Below, one piece after another: positions 58,801-64,000 of a DNA stretch of 64,000 nucleotides. Numbering within the stretch: the first letter of the stretch is position 1; every line of letters starts with the position of its first letter. Below the pieces are notes generated by a model. It was not told the DNA's origin and did no database searches. It saw only the letters and a list, made by a program, of their open reading frames with translations. The stretch is from Perca fluviatilis. Its lineage: Eukaryota; Chordata; Actinopteri; Perciformes; Percidae. The DNA is taken from contig NC_053121.1 of assembly GCF_010015445.1 (NCBI RefSeq), positions 27,347,934 through 27,411,933 of the forward strand, written 5' to 3'. The position numbers were made by a program, and so were the translations under genes.

Positions 58801-60333
58801 TTCATTAGTCCTCATGCTTGTGCAAGTCATCAAATCACACCCACATTCTGAAGATACTAAGAATATAGGTAAATCAAGAGTAAGGCAGCGAGTCTTAAGG
58901 CCCTGACACACCAACCAGATTATCGGCCGTCGGACAGTCTGGCGAGGTCAGTGACTCGAGTCTGTTCGGTGTGTTCCGAGGAGCCTTCGGCCTTCATTTG
59001 GGCCGATTTGACATGTTGAATCAGAAGGCGGCCAGTCGGACTCAATGACCAATCTGATTGGTGGAGTGCTAACCCGGAAATGACTAGCGGGATGAGCGGG
59101 ACTAGTGTCTCTCAAAATCTGACGAAAAATCTTTTAAACTGACCTTTGTCGATCTGAAATGAAGACAGATTCAGCAACTGCATGGCCTATTTCTCGCTTA
59201 AAATGTTTTCAGAAACACGTTTCAGTGAACTATTTTAGTACAATATGAGATCGTATTCTGAACGAGCCGCCATGATGGTCTGGCTTTGAAATTCCAGAGA
59301 AGCCAGAACCGCGTGACGCATTCGTCCAATCAGCTGCCGGTTTTCATTTTTTGGGCGACAATACAGATTAGCGCCGCTTGCTGTTATGGAGACATATTAC
59401 GTATTACGTCTCGTGCACGTGCAGAACATACGCTCAAGTCGGCGTCGCTGTGTTCCGAGGCACTTTTTTGACCAACTCGGGGAGGCAGTCAGTCCGACTG
59501 CCTTTTCTGCCGACGGTCGGCTGTCGGGTTGGTGTGTCAGAGCCTTTACCTGTTTCATGTGAAGCATGCACAAACATTGTTAATTACCTTTCACTTGAAT
59601 TGTCTCAGCTTTAGTCAGTCCCTGAGGTGTTGCACCTATGAGAGCAAAGATTGAAATGGAATCAAAGATGTAAACTAAAGTGAAATTCTTCTGGGGGACT
59701 TTGGAATTTTCCTAAACAGCTCAACTTACCAGAAACATCTTCCGGTGCTAATGTTGACAGGGCATGCAATAAGACAACAGTTTTAGCGGTTATAAAAGGG
59801 GAAATGGTAACCGTTAATGTACACAATGCAGTGCCACACAAAATGCCAAGAACAGACAGGCAGCAAACATCTCAACAACTTCTGAATCTGCAGTATTCTG
59901 AAAAATTAAAAGTTAGTAAGCTGGTGAACCTGGGGTGGCTTTTGCAGCAGCAGACAGGACCTTTTCTGCTGTTGGAGAATCACCTGATGCTGATTTTGAG
60001 GGACCATCTTTACTGTTGCCAGAGGTAGAGTAGTACTGCACCTTGGCCAGCCCTAGAGAAGCAACACGGCAGTCTGGGAGGCAGAACCACACCTTATGTG
60101 TGCCTCCACTCTTAAAACCTGCGCAACAGAATATATGATCAATTCTTCAGTTGTACTTCATTGTAAACTATGGCATCAAGAGAAAGCACAGTAGTAAAAG
60201 CCATAATGTGTAATGAGTCCTCACCGTAGCACAGCTGGGGGATCCTCGAGGACCGTTGTGACAGGGACGCCCTGTGTTGCAAGGATAGCCTGCAGAAGAC
60301 ATGCCATGGTCTGTGGGCCAGGCTGGGGAACAT
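49843..60333 (-). CDS. slc30a9: slc30a9, mitochondrial zinc transporter ZnT9 (complete coding region, 18 exons)
   Basis: ZnT9 is a cation-diffusion-facilitator family protein of mitochondria needed to move zinc out of the matrix. It was first described as a nuclear coactivator (HUEL/GAC63). Human loss causes Birk-Landau-Perez syndrome. Eighteen minus-strand exons join with consistent phases to 1671 nt, 556 codons plus stop (human 568). Residues 1-30 contain five Arg and no acidic residue, as in a mitochondrial presequence. Around 110-165 lies the conserved block KKREYGTKYTQNNFIT ... SDLEQLRKIRRRSPHDD. The cation-efflux domain begins near residue 222 (GPGKVVMVAIC) and includes the HxxxD zinc site H260/D264 in SEAIHSLADTCNQ. 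It continues with YGFSNMRYIASLISGVGIF and SRDPSTNVVLLEDAAAVLG. The tail is a soluble C-terminal domain (KVRFKAEVDFDGRVVTRSYL). Start context has A at -3. Confidence 0.96.
50036..50149 (-). CDS. slc30a9: slc30a9 coding exon 17
   Basis: This exon is 38 whole codons, EIQQVKTPEELENFMLKHGE and NIIDTLGAEVDRLEKELK, a charged helical tail. The acceptor is CTCTCTGCAG. The donor GTTCTG is weak but supported by phase. Confidence 0.93.
50150..51073 (-). other. slc30a9: slc30a9 intron 16
   Basis: This intron contains a reversed SINE fragment at 50712-50775 (GGGATGACATGCAGCAATTA). An ATAA tract sits next to the exon 16 donor. Nothing else was recognised. Confidence 0.7.
50712..50775 (-). repeat. SINE fragment, reverse orientation
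   Basis: The words TTTATTTAGATTGTGACAGA and GGGATGACATGCAGCAATTA are the reverse complement of the SINE body seen at 18340 and 23360. Confidence 0.5.
51074..51203 (-). CDS. slc30a9: slc30a9 coding exon 16
   Basis: This exon is 130 nt and encodes AIHDVKATDLGLSKVRFKAE, then VDFDGRVVTRSYLEKQDIDQ and ILN, the soluble C-terminal domain. The acceptor is ATGATCAG and the donor GTAAGT. Confidence 0.95.
51360..51712. repeat. Dispersed teleost DNA repeat, left part (interrupted)
   Basis: The sequence includes TGCCAGATCTATCTCCACAG, AGAGGAAGGTCTGGCCCTTC and TGCCTCTGCAAAATAACCTC, a repeat I recognise from many percomorph introns. It continues after the hAT insertion at 52300 with ACAAAGAAAGCAGAAGG. The reading frames over it are repeat artefacts. 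Confidence 0.65.
51713..52291. mobile_element. hAT-like element with perfect 12-bp ends, nested
   Basis: The element starts TAGAGATGCACC and ends GGTGCATCTCTA, exact inverted repeats. It is flanked by ATGGCAAC (51705-51712) and ATGCCAAC (52292-52299), an 8-bp duplication with one mismatch. At 579 bp it has no transposase. It split the repeat around it. Confidence 0.9.
52720..52885 (-). CDS. slc30a9: slc30a9 coding exon 15
   Basis: This exon is 166 nt and encodes NPLYDSMGSICVGTLLGAVS, then AFLIYTNTEALLGRSIQAER and VQKLTEFLENDPAV. It ends the membrane part. The acceptor is CACCCCCCAG and the donor GTCAGC. Confidence 0.95.
53161..53268 (-). CDS. slc30a9: slc30a9 coding exon 14
   Basis: This exon is 108 nt and encodes MQSRDPSTNVVLLEDAAAVL, then GVIMASGCMGLTSLT, a helix with acidic residues E384 and D385. 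The acceptor is TGTGTGCAG and the donor GTAAAC. Confidence 0.95.
53269..54365 (-). other. slc30a9: slc30a9 intron 13
   Basis: This intron holds a plus-strand retroelement 3' piece (about 53570-54080). The plus-strand reading frames there (for example from 53463) belong to that repeat and are not a gene. Confidence 0.65.
53570..54080 (+). repeat. Retroelement-like 3' sequence
   Basis: The stretch has CTCAAGTTTCTTCCACTTCT, GTTAAGAGTTTTTTTGGGGG and AGTTTTTCCTTATCCTAAGG. These are words that typically end a fish retroelement 3' UTR (CTGAGGTTTCTTCC ... GGGAGTTTTTCCTTATC). The left limit is unclear. Confidence 0.55.
54366..54437 (-). CDS. slc30a9: slc30a9 coding exon 13
   Basis: This exon is 72 nt and encodes TLLVAINEIKRSAQLHGLSF and YEY. 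The acceptor is CTTTCTCAG and the donor GTATGT. Confidence 0.93.
54533..54572 (-). CDS. slc30a9: slc30a9 coding exon 12
   Basis: This exon is 40 nt and encodes AYCILAGSLVSEG, part of a membrane helix. The acceptor is GTGTTACAG and the donor GTAGTT. Confidence 0.93.
54658..54793 (-). CDS. slc30a9: slc30a9 coding exon 11
   Basis: This exon is 136 nt and encodes YGFSNMRYIASLISGVGIFM, then MGAGLSWYHGIMGLLHPQPI and ESLLW. The acceptor is TTTTCCAG and the donor GTGAGT. Confidence 0.95.
55021..55052. repeat. Perfect palindrome, 15-bp arms
   Basis: GATTTGTACTTGTCT and AGACAAGTACAAATC are exact inverted copies separated by two bases (CC), inside the hAT element. Confidence 0.93.
55100..55522 (-). 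mobile_element. Harbinger MITE fragment, nested in a hAT element
   Basis: After TTA at 55097-55099 the sequence AGGCAATTACACACCAACC begins a copy that is the reverse of the element at 58898-59545. Shared blocks include CCGTCGGCAGAAAAG, CCCCGAGTTGG and AAATAGGCCATGCAGTTGCT. It has an internal deletion, and its right end is missing near 55522. Confidence 0.78.
55970..56128 (-). CDS. slc30a9: slc30a9 coding exon 10 (HxxxD zinc site)
   Basis: This exon is 159 nt and encodes NGLNFIFKLLAWVYTGSASM, then FSEAIHSLADTCNQALLALG and ISQSVRNPDAGH. It holds the zinc-binding H-S-L-A-D motif of the cation-efflux fold. The acceptor is CCTCAG and the donor GTAAGC. Confidence 0.95.
56129..56912 (-). other. slc30a9: slc30a9 intron 9
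   Basis: This intron is 784 bases with T-rich stretches near 56650-56690. No repeat family or exon was recognised. Confidence 0.7.
56913..56980 (-). CDS. slc30a9: slc30a9 coding exon 9 (entry to first membrane helix)
   Basis: This exon is 68 nt and encodes PRSGQRTTFLQGPGKVVMVA and IC. The acceptor is GTTCCACAAAG and the donor GTAAGT. Confidence 0.92.
56981..57377 (-). other. slc30a9: slc30a9 intron 8
   Basis: This intron is 397 bases. Apart from a CT run near 57309-57322, nothing was recognised. Confidence 0.7.
57378..57436 (-). CDS. slc30a9: slc30a9 coding exon 8
   Basis: This exon is 59 nt and encodes IFRNQQLLKEYKDFWGNTK. The acceptor is GACCTCCAG. Phase rules out a nearer AG that would give a stop. 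The donor is GTGAGC. Confidence 0.9.
57437..58041 (-). other. slc30a9: slc30a9 intron 7, largely a dispersed repeat
   Basis: Most of the intron is the repeat at about 57554-57850. The rest shows no recognised structure. Confidence 0.7.
57554..57850 (+). repeat. Dispersed teleost repeat
   Basis: The word series ATTAAAGGAATGATTTGATG, CGGTTATCTTAGCTTAGCAT, GACAGCTAGCCTGGCTCCAT and CTGCCTACCAGCATCTCTAA follows a repeat common in percomorph fish (GGTTAGCTTAGCTTAGCATA ... CAGCTAGCCTGGCTC). Confidence 0.7.
58042..58124 (-). CDS. slc30a9: slc30a9 coding exon 7
   Basis: This exon is 83 nt and encodes ALEVWGSHEALARERNLRKE and VEREFQE, matching the KSLEVWGSPEALAREKKLRKE region. The acceptor is GACTATTAG and the donor GTAGGT. 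Confidence 0.92.
58284..58376 (-). CDS. slc30a9: slc30a9 coding exon 6
   Basis: This exon is 93 nt and encodes DLEQLRKIRRRSPHDDTEAF and TVFLRSDVEA. The acceptor is GTCTTCAAAG and the donor GTTAGT. Confidence 0.93.
58565..58664 (-). CDS. slc30a9: slc30a9 coding exon 5
   Basis: This exon is 100 nt and encodes RAVLKKREYGTKYTQNNFIT and AVRAMNEFCLKP, a block highly conserved in ZnT9. The acceptor is CATATGCAG and the donor GTAACC. Confidence 0.93.
58708..58830 (+). repeat. Dispersed teleost repeat
   Basis: The sequence ATTCAATTTTATTTATAGTA, then ATCTCGAGACACTTTACAGA and TAGAGTTGGTCTAGACCACA, is a very common teleost repeat. Confidence 0.7.
58898..59545 (+). mobile_element. Harbinger-type MITE, full length
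   Basis: The element starts AGGCCCTGACACACCAACC and ends GGTTGGTGTGTCAGAGCCT, near-perfect inverted ends. It is flanked by TTA at 58895-58897 and 59546-59548, the 3-bp duplication of PIF/Harbinger elements. At 648 bp it has no transposase and decayed internal frames. Confidence 0.88.
59588..59635 (-). CDS. slc30a9: slc30a9 coding exon 4
   Basis: This exon is 48 nt and encodes ATPQGLTKAETIQVK, matching the KAPLKQEPLQVRVKAVLKK region of the mammalian protein. The acceptor is CTCATAG and the donor GTAATT. Confidence 0.82.
59730..59747 (-). CDS. slc30a9: slc30a9 coding exon 3, 18-nt microexon
   Basis: This tiny exon adds APEDVSG, with shared bases at both junctions. It is flanked by an AACATTAG acceptor and a GTAAGT donor. 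It keeps the frame whether used or skipped, so alternative inclusion is possible. Confidence 0.68.
59930..60052 (-). CDS. slc30a9: slc30a9 coding exon 2
   Basis: This exon is 123 nt and encodes LAKVQYYSTSGNSKDGPSKS and a low-complexity Ala/Ser/Lys stretch ending AAAKATP. The acceptor is CTTCTCTAG. The donor GTTCAC is weak, but phase with the next exons supports it. Confidence 0.82.
60225..60333 (-). CDS. slc30a9: slc30a9 coding exon 1 (mitochondrial presequence)
   Basis: This exon has 36 codons and one base, starting MFPSLAHRPWHVFCRLSLQH and rich in Arg and Ser. The donor is GTGAGG. The split glycine joins to exon 2 (LAKVQYYST). Confidence 0.88.
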
Positions 60334-60930
60334 CCTCGCTGTAGCGGGGCTTGGTACCGAAGTGCAGGAACTTGCTATGCGGGGTCACAGATAGCACGGT
60401 CACTGTTGGGTTAGCTTGTCAACTGAACAGATTAACGCCAAGACATCGCCTCTCAACATCTGACAGTTTCATCAAGCAGTAACGTTAGCATCGTTATAAA
60501 ACAAACTAAAGTGTTAAACACATGTGGCATTGGTGGCTAACTGAAATGCTTGTCATTGATAATCGTTTGGATGGTCAAATATCTTTGCCGTACTGACGCT
60601 GCAGCAGTGCCTCCAACCCCGGCTAGCTAGCACCGTAAGCTAACATCGTTAGCCGCCGTAAGTAACAAGTACTGTGTAACATTTTATTTACTCAGAAACA
60701 ACTGCACCTTAATAGCGAGTACATTTAGATTAGGTCATTTAAAAAAGACAGTACCTTTCTGTTGTGAGGTTTATTCTGCATAGTCTGTATCCATTTCAGA
60801 ATAGATGGTCAAACTTTGGAGGAGGGTCTGGCAAAGCGAGAGTAAACTAATGGTAACGCTGCAAACAACACACACAGTGACCTGACCTGTGACACAACAG
60901 TGACGTTGACTGTCTTCTCGCGAGAGCTTA
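60334..60930 (-). promoter_or_regulatory. slc30a9: slc30a9 5' UTR and promoter region
   Basis: Upstream of the slc30a9 ATG the minus strand has a possible acceptor near 60405 (ACCCAACAG) and a possible donor near 60754 (AACAGAAAG before GTACTG). The 5' UTR may therefore be split. The palindrome TCTCGCGAGA at 60916-60925 marks a likely core promoter. No TATA box is evident. Confidence 0.5.
60916..60925. promoter_or_regulatory. TCTCGCGAGA promoter palindrome
   Basis: This is an exact copy of the TCTCGCGAGA element, a known motif of TATA-less, often bidirectional housekeeping promoters. It sits about 590 bases upstream of the slc30a9 ATG. Confidence 0.7.
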
Positions 60931-61599
60931 TTCAGTTTTTTTTCACTTTATTTGAAGAACACAAGAACCACAACACCTCCATGATGTACATACATGAACT
61001 GCCCAACACAAAATTAGTCTTAATTGACTTCTCTTTTTAAGGTATCTTATAATGTTGCCACATTGATGCAGTTCTTCATAAAAATGTGTCCAATGTTTGG
61101 TTTGGAGTCTGCCCATTTCTTCTTGCAAATATGGCATTTCCCCAATAATAAAATTAACTAGACAATAAATAAATCTTCATATAAAAAGATCTTTCCCCAT
61201 CTCGTGACCATCAAAACTTTTAAGAACGTCTTTATCCTGAAATTGAATTGTTTGCCCAGTTCCCTTCTTATAAAATGTTTAACATTAACCAAAAATATTC
61301 TGGTATACATAGTATTAAAATAAATGGTTTGTTTTTCTTCTTAATTCACAGAAAGTGAAAGAATATTCAATATGAAGTCTGAATCTCTTTAATGTCTTTT
61401 TTGCTGGAAACTTTTGGAATGACAGAATATGTCTCCATCTAGCCTAATTTCCTATTATTTCTCCATAATCCAACTAGTCCTGCAATAACCACTGTGCAAA
61501 CTAGGCCATTCGTGTTCAGAGTTTCTAATCCCTGTCATCCTCATGGTGCTGTTTACATCTAACTATTTCATATACAGTTAAGAAGAAAAGTTAAAGGTT

Positions 61600-61757
61600 A
61601 ATTTTATTTAAAATTTTTTTTTTAAAAACCCCCCTTTGTGTGGTTTTTTTTTTTTGTAGAGGAAAAAAAAAAAAAAAACAAAAAAAAAAAAAAAATAATA
61701 TATAATAATATGTTTTTTTTTTTTTTTTTATGTTGAAAAAAAAAAAAAAACTTCCAA

Positions 61758-61806
<49 letters not shown>

Positions 61807-61870
61807 GGAAATGTATTTTCTTTTTTTAAAAAAAAAAAATAAAATAATATTTTTTTTTTTTTGGTGGGGA
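61600..61870. repeat. A/T homopolymer-rich low-complexity block
   Basis: The block has several runs of 10-40 A or T in succession, including about 40 A near 61760-61801. Length is likely to be unreliable here. Lys- and Phe-rich frames are artefacts. Confidence 0.92.
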
Positions 61871-62279
61871 TTAGATTACTTCATATCATGTTGGGACATT
61901 CAATCTATAATACATCATATTTTAATAAACATATCGTTGGTTTGTTTTATCTTTGAACTGTTTTGGAGTAGAAGAAATAATTAGAAAATAGAAAGTAAAG
62001 TACCTCAAAATTGTACATGAAGTACATAATTAAATGTATTTAGGTACTTATCCAGGACTTAGCCAAAGAATATGAACATCAACAACTTCTCAGTCCCTCC
62101 CACCCTTTCTGCTAAAGCCCAAACGGTCTCCTAAGCCCCTCCCCCCACAAGGGAGAATGAATGTGTGTGCATGAGCAGTGATTGACACGCAGTTAAGACA
62201 CCCCACCTGGCCATGATTGGTGCATCTGAACAGGGAGCTGTGGATTTTTGCAAATCGCACTACAGGCTGTAGGTGGTGC

Positions 62280-62414
62280 CAGAGGAGACAGATTTAATTT
62301 TTTATTTTTTTTAAATTACCAGCTTCATATAGTTCTACTGGAACATAGGGTCAGTTTCAGCAAATATGACAGAAAGTTAGTTTTATAAGTCTTACCTACT
62401 GCACCTTTAAATGC
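62280..62414 (+). repeat. Possible dispersed repeat end
   Basis: The sequence TAAGTCTTACCTACTGCACC followed by TTTAA resembles a common end of a teleost MITE. The left end was not identified. Confidence 0.35.
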
Positions 62415-62639
62415 AGCATTGTCATCATACAATTTTACCTTGGAAGGAGGAATACAGCACCCTCTGTCCAAATATGAGAAGTACTTCATTAAATGCTCAA
62501 CCCATGTCATTTGTGAACACAGACAGGGCAGGGCACTAGTGGGGGAAGAGCGTTGCAACACCGCACCGTAAAAAAAACAAAATTAAAATAAAGACTTAGT
62601 CAGTGAATGAAAAGAAAGGAATCACAACAGTTAAGAAAA

Positions 62640-63132
62640 AAAATCATGCATGTTTATTGAATCTTTAAACAGTACAGTCGATATATTATGACCTTGCAGT
62701 AAATAGGTGCCTTAAGGAGCAGCAGTGTTTGTCATATTCATCTAACAAATAACTGACAAATCAAACACATACACTAGGGGAGAGTCTTTTTGATTTCCCA
62801 TGCAATCACTTGACATCAATAACTGCAGATCCATCCCTTCCATTTTTACAATCATTAAAATGGAATCCAGAATATTCGATCAATATTCAAGACCCATAGT
62901 ACAGTTTAAGGAGGCCATAACTCGGTCTTGGTCCATTTAGGTAAAAATTAGAGAAGATGAAACACTGTGCACGAATAAGGTCACTTAAATGAGAGAGAAA
63001 ATGGAAGTATGCAGTTTTAGAAAGCAAGTTGTCAAGCTGATGCGAGAGTGGTACAGAGGAGTGACTCTGTCCTGGTATGCTTGTGTGGGTTGCAAGTCGT
63101 CTAGGGAAGCAAGGGGAGAGTTTGTGTTTGTA
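62640..63132 (-). other. gsr: gsr 3' UTR
   Basis: This sequence lies between the gsr stop codon and the poly(A) signal region. It is open, repeat-poor and AT-rich, as expected for a 3' UTR. Confidence 0.6.
62653..62658 (-). other. gsr: gsr poly(A) signal
   Basis: The complement reads AATAAA, 475 bases downstream of the gsr stop, consistent with a 3' UTR of about 500 bases. Confidence 0.65.

Positions 63133-64000
<868 letters not shown>

Larger units (their letters stand above)
58665..59587 (-). other. slc30a9: slc30a9 intron 4, filled by repeats
   Basis: A dispersed repeat (58708-58830) and a full Harbinger MITE (58898-59545) take up most of this intron. Confidence 0.8.
60926..62640. other. 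Intergenic region slc30a9-gsr
   Basis: This AT-rich region separates the slc30a9 promoter from the gsr 3' end. It holds A/T homopolymer-rich DNA (61600-61870) and a possible dispersed repeat (62280-62414). No gene was recognised. Confidence 0.65.

Noticed and set aside
60221..60403. Overlapping upstream frame at slc30a9
   Set aside because: The frame opens with GTG, not ATG, so it is not a credible eukaryotic uORF. Exon 1 is read in the other frame from 60333.

Overview
The window is nuclear DNA from a bony fish, most likely a percomorph teleost. Genes are split by GT-AG introns, CA/GT microsatellites are abundant, and the introns are full of teleost-type SINEs, LINE ends, hAT, Harbinger and TTAA elements. 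No complete gene lies in one reading frame. I found the genes by recognising protein families in short exons and checking that exon phases join exactly.

Layout. (1) Positions 1-29821, minus strand: the first four coding exons (121 codons) of atp8a1, a P4-ATPase phospholipid flippase. The rest of the gene lies beyond position 1. Intron 1 is about 16.3 kb and intron 2 about 8.7 kb, and both are rich in transposon remnants. (2) 29822-39860: intergenic, with the atp8a1 promoter side, a LINE 3' end, a GT tract and a piggyBac-like MITE. (3) 39861-45490, plus strand: complete grxcr1 (4 coding exons, 294 codons plus stop), the hair-cell stereocilia glutaredoxin-domain protein. (4) 45491-49842: intergenic, with one hAT-like MITE and a weakly supported candidate exon with a histidine run. 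(5) 49843-60333, minus strand: complete coding region of slc30a9 (18 coding exons, 556 codons plus stop), a mitochondrial cation-efflux zinc transporter. A TCTCGCGAGA promoter palindrome lies upstream at 60916. (6) 60926-62640: AT-rich intergenic DNA with long A and T runs. (7) 63133-63282, minus strand: the last coding exon of gsr, glutathione reductase, with its 3' UTR and poly(A) signal. The rest of gsr lies beyond the right edge.

The four genes do not form one pathway. In mammals SLC30A9, BEND4, SHISA3, ATP8A1 and GRXCR1 share a neighbourhood. Here grxcr1 and slc30a9 are direct neighbours with no recognisable bend4 or shisa3 between them, and gsr is next to slc30a9, which suggests local rearrangement in fish.

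I see no convincing new biological system. The most interesting material is transposon archaeology: nested insertions with exact target-site duplications, a hAT derivative that keeps an intact BED zinc-finger reading frame, and a small element carrying a RecQ-like Walker A fragment. There are also a few gene-level oddities: an 18-nt microexon, a serine at a glutaredoxin active-site position, and a possible divergent first exon.
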